Shown piece by piece: positions 6,696 through 14,165 of a stretch of DNA of 19,980 nt. Both the position numbers and the translations under genes were made by a program. Every line of letters starts with the position of its first letter. The first letter of the stretch is position 1. This stretch comes from DASTGO01 sp035719045 (GTDB taxonomy: Bacteria > Actinomycetota > Actinomycetes > Actinomycetales > Kineosporiaceae), in the NCBI GenBank assembly GCA_035719045.1, contig DASTGO010000368.1:1-19980 (forward strand), given 5' to 3'. The notes beneath the pieces are model-generated. The model had not been told where the DNA came from. It saw only the letters and a list, made by a program, of their open reading frames with translations, and made no database searches.

Positions 6696-8639
6696 TCAGT
6701 TGGGGCGGCGCCAGGCCTGGTTCGCTCCGCCGTTGCAGTCGTACAGCTCCAGCAGGGTGCCGTTGGCGGTGCCCTGCCCGGTCGCGTCGAGGCAGCGGCC
6801 GGACTGCACGCCGCGGATCTCCCCGTTGGCGGCCAGGGTCCACTTCTGGTTGATCCCGCCGTTGCAGTCGTACAGGTCGATCGCGGTGCCGTTCGCGGTG
6901 CCCTGGTTGTAGGCGTCCAGGCACTTGCCCAACACCCGCAGCTCGCTGGCCGCGGTGTAGGTGATCGCCTGGTTGCTGCCGCCGTTGCAGTCGTACAGCT
7001 CGATCCTGGTGCCGTTGGCGGTGGCGGCACCCGGGACGTCCACGCACCGACCGGACTGGGTGCCGACGAGCGGCGATGCCCCCGTGCGCACCGCCGGCCC
7101 GCCGTTCTGGGTGAACACGTACGTGGTGACGCTGCGCGCCGGGAGGCTCAACGTCGCGGTCGCCCCGGACACCGGCGGCAGGCCGACCGAGGCGATGTTC
7201 TCGGTGGCGCTGGTCCGGTAGGCGGAGGCCGCGCTGATCTGGTTGAGCGCGTTGAAGTGCACGCCGAAGGTCTGGGCGCTGGTGTTCGTGTTCGTCACCA
7301 CCAGCGTCCACCGGCCGGAGGCCGAGGTCGCCAGCACCTGCACGCCGCCGGGGGCTCCGGTGACCGGGAAGCGGACCGCCCCCGGGCGGACGAACCTGCT
7401 GTACTGCCCGAGCACGTAGAAACGCTTGCTGGGATAGAGGTTCTGGTTGCCGTTGCCGGCGTAGTTCGGGTCGTAGTAGATCAGCCCGTCGTTCCAGCCG
7501 GTGGTGTTGACCGAGGTCGCGCAGCCGGCCGAGGAGGCGGGATCGCAGCCCAGCACCTTGGACAGTGCCGTCCACCAGTGGAACTCGCTGTCCCCGGCGA
7601 CGGCGAAGTCGCGGTAGATGATGCCCGACAGGCCCAGCCCGCCGGCGATGGTCGGGTCGTACTGCTGGCCGAAGCCGCCGTTGGCGCTGGTCTGGCAGCA
7701 GATCTCGCTGGCCCAGGTGGCCTTGCCGAACCGGCGGCCCATGCTCTGCAGGTCGGTCAGCGCCGCATCGGTCGGGTAGTCGTAGGTGTGGTGCGCCAGC
7801 GTGCCGACGTTCCCGGAGGCCGACGGCACCCACGACGGCCACTCGCCCAGCACCTGCCCGACCTGGGACAGCTCGTCAGCGCTGATCGCCACCGAGGACA
7901 GGCCGCGGGCGGACAGGGTGGACGCGAGGGTGTTGACGATGGTGGCCCGCTGCCCGGTGCCGACCGACATCCCCTCCTGTGTGCAGGCCGAGAAGCTGTC
8001 GTCCGGCTCGTTCATCGGGCTGAGGGTGCTGATGTTCACGCCCACCGACCGGAAGTGCGCGACGACGTCCGCCAGATAGGTCGCGTAGGCCTGTTCCTGG
8101 CCTGAGGTCAGCGAGCCGCCGCAGTTCCTGCCGTTCGTGGTGAACTGGCTGGGCGCGCTGTTGGCGAAGCCGATGATCTTCGGCACCCCGGCCGCGCTCG
8201 CCGCCCGGAGGAAGGCCGTGCCGCCCGGGTCGCGGTTCCAGTCGTAGGTGCCGACCCCGGTCATCAGTGACTGCGGTGCCCGGTCGTAGTTCGCCGCGAT
8301 CACCCCGGCCCCGCCGCCGCCGATGTTGTAGCGGTACGTGGACAACTGGATCCCTGAGGGGGAGAACAGCAGGTCCGCCACCTGCTGCTGGGCGGAGGCG
8401 GAGAAGTTGACCAGGTCGTTCGTCCACCAGGCACCCGAGGCGCCGATGCCGGTGATGGTCTGCGCGGACCAGCTGGAGACCTCGGTCGTGGTGGTGGCGG
8501 CGTGGGCGGCGGGGAGTGCGGCGGCCTGGACCGTGCCGGCGGCCAGGGTGAGGGCCGCGGTGGTGAGCAGCAGACGGCGGCCGGCAGGGGTGGACCCGGA
8601 GGTCCGGCGGCGGTGGGGGCGGGGTCGGAGTGCGGTCAT
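6696..8639 (-). CDS. Secreted GH30-type endo-glycanase (beta-1,6-galactanase-like) with C-terminal ricin/CBM13 domain
   Basis: An exported glycoside hydrolase of 647 residues. The signal peptide has two Arg pairs (GRRLLL near residue 20, possibly Tat-like) and likely cleavage after AHA at residue 47. The catalytic domain, about 53-510, is a beta/alpha barrel plus side beta-structure. It shows GIGASGAWW (64-72), TYRYNIGGGG (101-110), FANSAP (158-163), acid/base E211 in SPMNEPD and nucleophile E312 in WASEICC. This set resembles GH30 endo-beta-1,6-galactanases acting on arabinogalactan side chains; the exact substrate is inferred. Residues 523-647 form a beta-trefoil lectin with three repeats ending LYDCNGG-x-NQ; the first has lost its QxW (QAI), while the others keep QKW and QAW. 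The DNA repeats have periods of 129 and 123 bp. GGAG lies nine bases before the ATG. A divergent ROK regulator 171 bp upstream probably controls it. Confidence 0.88.
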   Translation of the reverse strand: MTALRPRPHRRRTSGSTPAGRRLLLTTAALTLAAGTVQAAALPAAHAATTTTEVSSWSAQTITGIGASGAWWTNDLVNFSASAQQQVADLLFSPSGIQLSTYRYNIGGGGAGVIAANYDRAPQSLMTGVGTYDWNRDPGGTAFLRAASAAGVPKIIGFANSAPSQFTTNGRNCGGSLTSGQEQAYATYLADVVAHFRSVGVNISTLSPMNEPDDSFSACTQEGMSVGTGQRATIVNTLASTLSARGLSSVAISADELSQVGQVLGEWPSWVPSASGNVGTLAHHTYDYPTDAALTDLQSMGRRFGKATWASEICCQTSANGGFGQQYDPTIAGGLGLSGIIYRDFAVAGDSEFHWWTALSKVLGCDPASSAGCATSVNTTGWNDGLIYYDPNYAGNGNQNLYPSKRFYVLGQYSRFVRPGAVRFPVTGAPGGVQVLATSASGRWTLVVTNTNTSAQTFGVHFNALNQISAASAYRTSATENIASVGLPPVSGATATLSLPARSVTTYVFTQNGGPAVRTGASPLVGTQSGRCVDVPGAATANGTRIELYDCNGGSNQAITYTAASELRVLGKCLDAYNQGTANGTAIDLYDCNGGINQKWTLAANGEIRGVQSGRCLDATGQGTANGTLLELYDCNGGANQAWRRPN

Positions 8640-8810
8640 GGCGGCGGCTCCGTGCGACGGTGCAGCGGGAGGGGGGCCACCACGGTCGCACTTTGTTCAA
8701 CCCTTGTAAATAGCCGTGGCTCAAGGGGTTGCGGGCAGCCCGTGGCCTCCGGTGCGGGAGTCGCGGCTACGCTGGCAGCGGGTCGACGGGCGGGCTCGGC
8801 GAGAGGCGAC
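8640..8810. promoter_or_regulatory. Divergent control region between GH30 and ROK genes
   Basis: The AT-richest stretch in this neighbourhood, around 8691-8712, contains CTTTGTTCAA and TTGTAAATA. CCCTTG (8701-8706) and CAAGGG (8722-8727) form a 6-bp inverted repeat with a 15-bp spacer. This is a plausible ROK operator serving both genes. TACGCT at 8768-8773 fits a TANNNT -10 for the ROK gene. No convincing -10 is visible for GH30. Confidence 0.4.
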
Positions 8811-10058
8811 ATGGCCAGGCGCACATCGCGGGACATCAGGGTGGCGCACCGGCTGCAGCTGCTGCGGTCGGTGATCGCCGGCGGGACGGTGTCGCGGCAG
8901 GAACTGGTCCGCGAGTCCGGGCTGAGTGCCGCCACGGTGTCCAACCTGACCGGTGAGCTGCTGGCCGCCGGGCTGCTGCGGGAGGCCGGGTTCCAGGAGT
9001 CCGGCGGTGGCCGGCCCCGGGCGCTGCTGTCGGCCTGCCCGCAGGGCGGGGTGCTGGCCGGGGTCGACGTGGCGGAGACCTACGTGCACGTCGAACTGTT
9101 CGACACCGCCCTGACCCCGCTCGGCCGGTACGAGGAGACCCTGCACCCGCGGGAGAACCGGCCCGAGCAGGTGGTGCGGCATCTGGCCGACGGTCTGCGC
9201 GCCGCCGTCCGCGCGAGCGGCGTCCGCCCGGCGCACCTGCTCGGCGCGGGCGTCAGCGTGCCCGGCCAGGTGGACCACGGCGGCGGGGTGTCGGTGTTCG
9301 CGCCCAACTTCGACTGGCACGACGTCCCGCTGCGGGAGCTGCTGCGCGCCGGGCTGAACCGGCCCCGGACCGGCCCCGGCCTGCCCCGGGACCTGCCGCT
9401 GTACCTGGACAACCCGTTGCGGGCCGGGGTGCTGGCCGAACTGTGGTTCGGTGCGGGACGCGGCCACGAGGACATCGCCGTGCTCACCCTGGGCACCGGG
9501 GTCGGCGCCGGACTGGCGTTCGGCGGCAGCCTCTACCGAGGGGCGACGAACAGCGCCGGGGAGTGGGGGCACACCAACCTCGTCCCCGGCGGCCGGCCCT
9601 GCCACTGCGGCGCGCTCGGCTGCCTGGAGAGCTATGTGGGGGCGCCGGGCATCATGCAGACCCTGCGCGAACGGGCCCCCGGCAGCCGGCTACTGCACCC
9701 CGACGACCAGACCGCGACCATCGACGCCCTGGCCCGCGGGCTGGCCGAGGGGGATCCGGACGCCGTGGCCACCGTGTCCGTCACCGCCGGCCACCTCGGC
9801 CTGGCCGTCGCGGACCTGGTGAACCTGGTCAACCCCGAGGTGGTGGTGCTGGGCAGTTGGGTGGCAGCACGGCTGGGGGAGCCGCTGCTGGAACGTGTCC
9901 GCGCCGTGGTCGCCCGGCAGGCGCTCGGCCGCCCGCTGGCCGCCGCCCGGATCGTCGGCAGCAGCCTGCCCGGTAATTCGGTCAGCCTCGGGGCGGCCAC
10001 CTTCGCCCTGGAAGGCCTGCTCGCCGGGATCGGCTCCGGGGCGGCCGCCGCCCGCTGA
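8811..10058 (+). CDS. ROK-family transcriptional regulator
   Basis: A 415-residue repressor-type sugar regulator, normal length for NagC/Mlc/XylR-like ROK proteins. An N-terminal winged helix-turn-helix (about 15-70; recognition helix around LSAATVSNLTGELLAAG) is followed by the actin-like sugar-kinase fold. Seen: the phosphate-loop LGTGVGAG (227-234) and the ROK zinc signature with H254, C264, C266 and C271 (GHTNLV...CHCGALGCLE). The catalytic-site position that reads DND in true ROK kinases is DNP here (D200-N201-P202), which fits a regulator rather than a kinase. The ATG at 8811 is chosen for the MARRTSRDIR start and the GAGAGG four bases upstream; upstream in-frame sequence is the control region. 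Divergence from the secreted glycanase suggests that a released sugar relieves repression of GH30. No transporter gene lies alongside. Confidence 0.93.
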   Translation: MARRTSRDIRVAHRLQLLRSVIAGGTVSRQELVRESGLSAATVSNLTGELLAAGLLREAGFQESGGGRPRALLSACPQGGVLAGVDVAETYVHVELFDTALTPLGRYEETLHPRENRPEQVVRHLADGLRAAVRASGVRPAHLLGAGVSVPGQVDHGGGVSVFAPNFDWHDVPLRELLRAGLNRPRTGPGLPRDLPLYLDNPLRAGVLAELWFGAGRGHEDIAVLTLGTGVGAGLAFGGSLYRGATNSAGEWGHTNLVPGGRPCHCGALGCLESYVGAPGIMQTLRERAPGSRLLHPDDQTATIDALARGLAEGDPDAVATVSVTAGHLGLAVADLVNLVNPEVVVLGSWVAARLGEPLLERVRAVVARQALGRPLAAARIVGSSLPGNSVSLGAATFALEGLLAGIGSGAAAAR

Positions 10059-10069
10059 GGGATCGGGGG

Positions 10070-10087
10070 CCGGTTCCGCCGGACCGG
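10070..10087. terminator. Hairpin between convergent ROK and LigD-like genes
   Basis: CCGGTTC and GGACCGG pair over seven positions (one G-T wobble) around a 4-base loop CGCC. It lies 11 bp past the ROK stop and 22 bp from the end of the convergent gene, so it could act in both directions. Confidence 0.5.
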
Positions 10088-10109
10088 GGCAGGACCGGGA
10101 TCGGGGGCG

Positions 10110-11873
10110 TCAGCGCAGTTCCGGGAGGGTCTGCGGATGGTCCAGGACCGCGCGGAACAGGTCGCCGCGTTCGGCCAGCCGGGGCAGGATCGTGCGGATG
10201 GTGAAGGCGTCCGGGGTCAGTCCGGGGTCGTCGAGCTCCTCCCAGCTGATCGGTGCCGAGACGGGGGCGCCGGGCGCCGGCCGCGGGCTGTAGGGGGCGA
10301 CCAGCGTCTTGTTGACCGCGTTCTGCGTGTAGTCCAGCCGGGCCAGGCCGCCGCGCTCGCTGACCTGCCACTTCCAGCTGACCAGGTCCGCGACCACGGC
10401 CCCGACGGTCCGGGACAGCGTCTCCACCCAGGTCCGGGTTCGGTCGAAGTCCGGGCCGGGGAGGATCGGCACCCAGATCTGGATCCCGCGGCGGCCGGTC
10501 ACCTTGGGGCAGGCGGTCACCCCCAGATGCTCGAAGGCGGTGCGGTGCAGGCGGGCCAGGACGAGCAGGTCGGGCCAGCTGGTCCGCTCGCCGGGGTCGA
10601 GGTCGATCAGCGCATAGGTCGGCAGCTGCGGCCGGTCCACCCGCGAGGTCCAGGCGTGCCATTCCAGGGCGCCGAAGTTGGCGGCCCAGACCAGGGCGGC
10701 CGGCTCGTCCACCACCAGGTAGGTCCGGGTCTCGCCGGGATCGGCCTGCGGGTTGACCCAGCGGGGCAGCCAGTCCGGTGCGTGATCGGGGAGTTCCTTG
10801 TGCCAGAACCCTTTCGCCTGCGCGCCGTTGGGGAACCGGTGCAGGTTCAGCGCCCGGCGGGTCAGGTACGGCAGCACCGTCGGGGCGATCCCGGCCGCAT
10901 AGCGCAGCAGGTCCCGCTTGGTCACCGGGGGCTCGCCGGGCCGGGCCGGGAACAGCACCTTGTCGAGGTTGGTGACCCGCAGTTCCCGGCCGAACACCTG
11001 CCAGGTTCCCTGCCGGCCCAACGCGTCGAGCTGCCGCAGCGCCTGCGGTCCGGCCGGTTCCGTGCCGGGCCGCAGCGGGACGGCGGCGCGGGCCGCGGGC
11101 AGGTCCGACCGCCACATCCGGTCCGGGTCGGCCCTGACCTCGTCGTTGGTGCGCCCGGACAGGACCGAGTGCGGGTGGTCCTCGGGGTCCCAGCCCTCGA
11201 CGGCGAACTCGTCCCGCTTGTGCAGCAGCAGCCACTCCTGCCGATCCGGCGCGTCCCCGCTCGTGCGGACCAGCACGAAGCGGCCGCGCAGCTTCTGCCC
11301 GGACAGGTCCACGTGCAGTTCGCCCGACGCCAGGGCCCGGCCGGCCCCGGCCGCATCGGCGGTCCCGTCCGGCTGCCCCGGCCCGTCCAGGCGGAAGGTG
11401 CCGGTGTCCCAGACGATGACGTCGCCGGCACCGTACCCGCCGGCCGGGATGATCCCCTCGAAGTGCAGGTACTCGATCGGGTGGTCCTCGACCCGGAACG
11501 CCGCCCGCCGGGTCGCGGGGTCCAGCGTGGGGCCCTTGGGCACGGCCCAGCTCACCAGCACGCCGCCGAACTCCAGCCGCAGGTCGTAGTGCAGCCGCCG
11601 GGCCCGGTGCCGCTGCACCACGAACCGGTTTCCGCCCGGGGTCGTGCCGGCGGGGGTCCGGGCGCCGGCCGGTTCCGGCGTGCGGGAGAAGTCGCGCCTG
11701 CGCCGGTACGGGTCCAGGGTGTCCGGGGCGCCCCCTGCCGCCGTGGCCTGGTCCGGTGTGGCCTGGTCCGGTGTGGCCTGGTCCGGTGTGGCCTGGTCCG
11801 GTGTGGCCGGCTGCGGGGACGGCGCCGGGCTCCCGGGGATCGGGCGGCGTCGGCGGCCGGGCGAGGCGGGCAT
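10110..11873 (-). CDS. LigD-like protein: 3'-phosphoesterase + primase-polymerase, no ligase domain
   Basis: A 587-residue DNA-end-processing protein related to NHEJ LigD. Residues 1-60 are disordered and hold a (PDQAT)4 repeat. The 3'-phosphoesterase domain spans about 80-235: H89, H95 and D97 in RHRARRLHYDLRLEF, D130-H131 in EDHPIEY, then GGYGAGDVIVWD. It removes 3' phosphates or ribonucleotides. The archaeo-eukaryotic primase-type polymerase domain spans about 293-580: metal ligands D424 and D426 in ALIDLDPG, a further acidic D514 in RLDYTQN, and TGRRGIQIW where classical LigD has a His (here Q465). There is no nucleotidyl-transferase KxDG ligase motif. Canonical Pseudomonas order is PE-ligase-polymerase and mycobacterial order is polymerase-PE-ligase; this is PE-polymerase. 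Ku and a separate ATP ligase are not in the window. The ATG at 11873 is the start used; no clear ribosome-binding site is seen. Divergent from the histidine kinase. Confidence 0.93.
   Translation of the reverse strand: MPASPGRRRRPIPGSPAPSPQPATPDQATPDQATPDQATPDQATAAGGAPDTLDPYRRRRDFSRTPEPAGARTPAGTTPGGNRFVVQRHRARRLHYDLRLEFGGVLVSWAVPKGPTLDPATRRAAFRVEDHPIEYLHFEGIIPAGGYGAGDVIVWDTGTFRLDGPGQPDGTADAAGAGRALASGELHVDLSGQKLRGRFVLVRTSGDAPDRQEWLLLHKRDEFAVEGWDPEDHPHSVLSGRTNDEVRADPDRMWRSDLPAARAAVPLRPGTEPAGPQALRQLDALGRQGTWQVFGRELRVTNLDKVLFPARPGEPPVTKRDLLRYAAGIAPTVLPYLTRRALNLHRFPNGAQAKGFWHKELPDHAPDWLPRWVNPQADPGETRTYLVVDEPAALVWAANFGALEWHAWTSRVDRPQLPTYALIDLDPGERTSWPDLLVLARLHRTAFEHLGVTACPKVTGRRGIQIWVPILPGPDFDRTRTWVETLSRTVGAVVADLVSWKWQVSERGGLARLDYTQNAVNKTLVAPYSPRPAPGAPVSAPISWEELDDPGLTPDAFTIRTILPRLAERGDLFRAVLDHPQTLPELR
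11743..11802. repeat. Four perfect 15-bp tandem repeats in the LigD-like gene
   Basis: The unit GTGGCCTGGTCCGGT occurs four times head to tail (11743-11757, 11758-11772, 11773-11787, 11788-11802). On the coding strand it encodes PDQAT in the disordered N-terminus. A fifth, decayed unit begins at 11803. Identity between units suggests recent slippage; 15 bp keeps the frame. Confidence 0.95.
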
Positions 11874-11902
11874 ACCCCGTCCCTATCCCATCCCAGGGCC
11901 GC

Positions 11903-11939
11903 CGGCACGCCGTTGCGGCCGCAGGTTCCCGGCGTGCCG
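11903..11939. promoter_or_regulatory. 10-bp inverted repeat in the divergent LigD-like / kinase intergenic region
   Basis: Perfect arms CGGCACGCCG (11903-11912) and CGGCGTGCCG (11930-11939) flank a 17-bp spacer that itself contains GCGGCCGC. The intergenic region is 143 bp. A second palindrome, GGCCGGGCCCGGCC, is at 11962-11975. It may be an operator or a transcript hairpin; which gene it serves cannot be told. Confidence 0.4.
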
Positions 11940-12016
11940 TCCGGGACTGGGCCACAGGGGTGGCCGGGCCCGGCCTGGGTCAAGGGCTGCGGCCGGGGGG
12001 TCGAGGTAGGGGCATC

Positions 12017-13477
12017 GTGAGCACCGACCGGATTCCGCGCCAGGGTGACCTGCCGTACGACGGCGACCGCACCCGGGACCACCGCACGCCCGCCGCCGGC
12101 GTCGACGCCCCGGTACGGGTCGACCTGCAGGCGGTGGTCCAGGCGTCGCAGGCCCTCAGCGCGCAGACCGATCTGGACCGGTTGCACACCGTTGCCACGG
12201 GAGTGTTCGGTCAGCTGGCAGGGGCCCGGTCGGTGCGCCTGCTGCTGTGGGACGGCGGGGCCGGCGACTGGCAGCTGTGGCCGGGCCCCGGCGGCGGCGC
12301 GCTCGGCCTTGAACAGGCGGTGGCGGCGGGACTGGTCTGCCGGTCCGCGGTGCGGCACGCCGAGCGTTCGGGGGAGGCCCTGGTCCTGCCGGATGCCGCG
12401 GCGGACGCCAGGTTCGCCGCTGACCCGTACCTGGCCGGGCCCGGACCGTGCGCGCTGATGGTGCTGCCCGTCACCGGGAGGTGGGCCCGGGCACTGCTCC
12501 TGCTGGAGAACCGGCCGGCCGTGGCGCCCTTCGGCGACGCGCAGGTCGGTGCGACCGTCCTGCTCGCCCGGCAGTTGGCGATCAGCCTGGACCACGTCGC
12601 CGAGCGACGGCGGCTGGAGGAGGAGTTGCAGCGGGCCCTGAAGCTGGAGACGGTGGGCCGCCTGGCGTCCGGGATCGCGCACGAGATCAACACCCCGGTC
12701 CAGTTCGTCTCGGACAACCTGCAGTTCATCGCCGACGCCGTCGACCCGATCGAGGACCTGCTGGCCGAGTACCGGCAGGCGTTCCTGGACCACGCCGGCA
12801 GCGGGCAGGCCCGGAACCGGTGCGCCGAGCTGATCGAGCGGGAACGCGAGATCGACCTGGAGTTTCTGCGGGAGCAGATCCCCCTGGCGGCCCGGCAGGC
12901 GCTGGACGGTGCCCGCCAGGTCGCCCGGATCGTGCGCGCCATGAAGGCCTTCGCCCATCCCGGGGACGACACCCAGCCCTTCGCGGACCTCAACGAGACG
13001 ATCCGCAACGTGCTGGTCGTCGCCCATGCCGAGTACGCCGGCGTGGCCGATCTGGTGACCGAGCTGGACCCCCTGCCCCCGGTGCGCTGCGATTCCGGCG
13101 ACCTCGGTCAGGCGCTGCTCAACCTGGTCGTCAACGCCGCCCAGGCGATGGAGGAGGCGGCGGCCGCCGGACGTGGGCGGGGCACCCTCACCGTGCGCTC
13201 GCGCTCGGACGGTGACCAGGTGCTGATCGAGGTCTGCGACACCGGGACCGGGATCCCCCCGCAGTTCGCGGACCGGGTCTTCGACCCGTTCTTCACCACC
13301 AAGCCGATCGGGGTGGGCAGCGGACAGGGGCTCGCCCTGGCCCGCGCCGTGATCCAGGACCGGCACGGCGGGGAGATCGGCTTCCGGTCCGGGCCCGGCC
13401 CGGGCACCACCTTCGTGATCCGCCTGCCGGTCGACCCGGAGGAACCCGGCGAGGGGACCGGGGCCGGCGCCACCTGA
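12017..13477 (+). CDS. Soluble GAF-domain sensor histidine kinase
   Basis: A two-component sensor kinase of 486 residues with no signal peptide or membrane helix, so it probably senses a cytoplasmic signal. The N-terminal GAF-like domain spans about 35-190 (LDRLHTVATGVFGQL ... RSVRLLLWDG ... MVLPVTGRWARALLLLEN). A coiled linker (RRRLEEELQRALKLE) leads to the dimerisation helix with phospho-acceptor H222 in GIAHEINTPVQF. The ATPase domain shows the N box with N373 in LLNLVVNAAQAM, the G1 box DTGTGI starting at D408, an F box FDPFFTTKP, and the G2 box GSGQGLALA. The HEINTPxQ form of the H box is typical of NtrB-like kinases. The GTG at 12017 is supported by GAGGTAGGGG upstream. No response-regulator gene is adjacent: MarR follows, convergent, and the LigD-like gene is divergent. 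The kinase is therefore an orphan in this window. Confidence 0.91.
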   Translation: MSTDRIPRQGDLPYDGDRTRDHRTPAAGVDAPVRVDLQAVVQASQALSAQTDLDRLHTVATGVFGQLAGARSVRLLLWDGGAGDWQLWPGPGGGALGLEQAVAAGLVCRSAVRHAERSGEALVLPDAAADARFAADPYLAGPGPCALMVLPVTGRWARALLLLENRPAVAPFGDAQVGATVLLARQLAISLDHVAERRRLEEELQRALKLETVGRLASGIAHEINTPVQFVSDNLQFIADAVDPIEDLLAEYRQAFLDHAGSGQARNRCAELIEREREIDLEFLREQIPLAARQALDGARQVARIVRAMKAFAHPGDDTQPFADLNETIRNVLVVAHAEYAGVADLVTELDPLPPVRCDSGDLGQALLNLVVNAAQAMEEAAAAGRGRGTLTVRSRSDGDQVLIEVCDTGTGIPPQFADRVFDPFFTTKPIGVGSGQGLALARAVIQDRHGGEIGFRSGPGPGTTFVIRLPVDPEEPGEGTGAGAT

Positions 13478-13626
13478 GGCCCGCGGGGTCTGCGCCGAAG
13501 CAGGCCTTCGCTGATGCGGAGTCTTCGCAGGGGCTCACGGATGACGTCCGCGGTGGCCCGGGTCGCGCCCGGTGCCTCGGCGGTGACCTCGGCGACCGGT
13601 ACGCCGCGGACCCGGGCATGGCCGGC
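13478..13626. other. Short intergenic region between convergent kinase and marR-type genes
   Basis: It contains a weak hairpin CGAAG-CAGGC-CTTCG (13496-13510) just past the kinase stop and an 8-bp inverted repeat GTCCGCGG (13546-13553) / CCGCGGAC (13604-13611). Its minus strand can be read for about 45 codons with G/C-rich third positions but has no start, so it may be a worn coding remnant. No gene is called. Confidence 0.4.
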
Positions 13627-14088
13627 TCAGCGGTGGGGGCGTGGATCCGGGTGGCCGGGGGTGTGCAGCGCGCGCAGCAGTCCGGTCAACCCGGTGGTCA
13701 GCGCGGCCCGCTCGCGGGCGGACATCGCGGTGAGCAGGCGGGCCTGGTGCTCATGGATCGCCCGGGCCAGGTTCCGGTGCAGCCGCCGCCCTGCCGGGGC
13801 GAGCCGCAGCCGGACGACCCTGCGGTTGCCGGGGTCGCGCTCGCGCACCAGCAGCCCGCGGGACTCCAGCCCGGCGACCAGGCGGCTCACCGTGCTCTTG
13901 TCCAGTCGCAGCCGGTCGGCGAGGTCCTGCTGGGCCAGCGGCTCCCCGCCGTCGAGTTCGTGCAGCGTGAGCAGTTCCGACAGCGAGACCTGGCCGGTGG
14001 GTCCGGCGCCGACGACGTGCAGCAGCCCGATCGAGCGCACCAGCTCCAGCAGCAGGGCGTGCAGCTCGTCGGTGTCCGTGCCCGGCAC
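13627..14088 (-). CDS. MarR-family transcriptional regulator
   Basis: A 153-residue dimeric winged-helix repressor, normal length. A helical N-terminus precedes the winged HTH at about 35-98 (LSELLTLHEL, then LAQQDLADRL, recognition helix DKSTVSRLVAGLESRGLL) and the wing with the family signature DPGNRRVVRLRL (85-96). The C-terminal dimer helix follows. The GTG at 14088 is chosen because GGAGG lies four bases upstream and because a longer frame from TTG at 14151 would start inside the operator and read through it. It is divergent from a SAM methyltransferase; two copies of an 18-bp element between them point to autorepression and control of the methyltransferase. Ligand unknown (commonly phenolic or oxidative signals in the family). 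Confidence 0.93.
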   Translation of the reverse strand: MPGTDTDELHALLLELVRSIGLLHVVGAGPTGQVSLSELLTLHELDGGEPLAQQDLADRLRLDKSTVSRLVAGLESRGLLVRERDPGNRRVVRLRLAPAGRRLHRNLARAIHEHQARLLTAMSARERAALTTGLTGLLRALHTPGHPDPRPHR

Positions 14089-14100
14089 GCCGCCTCCAGG

Positions 14101-14155
14101 GTTGCGTTCTACAACTGTCGGTGCGACGGTGGCTTCAGTTGCATCGTACAACTGT
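14101..14155. promoter_or_regulatory. Two copies of an 18-bp MarR-type operator
   Basis: GTTGCgttcTACAACTGT (14101-14118) and GTTGCatcgTACAACTGT (14138-14155) are identical at all but the four central bases, in direct orientation, 37 bp apart. The right copy with its flank forms a palindrome CAGTTG-N7-CAACTG. The left copy lies 13 bp upstream of the MarR start and the right copy abuts the methyltransferase ribosome-binding site, so one regulator could shut both promoters. Confidence 0.75.
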
Positions 14156-14165
14156 GGAGGCGGCG

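Noticed and set aside
11552..13366. 604-codon minus-strand open frame over the kinase and LigD-like 5' end
   Set aside because: No recognisable domain; GHRKL kinase boxes are on the plus strand.
14089..14151. TTG at 14151 as the MarR start
   Set aside because: Would translate through both operator copies; GTG 14088 has GGAGG and normal protein length.
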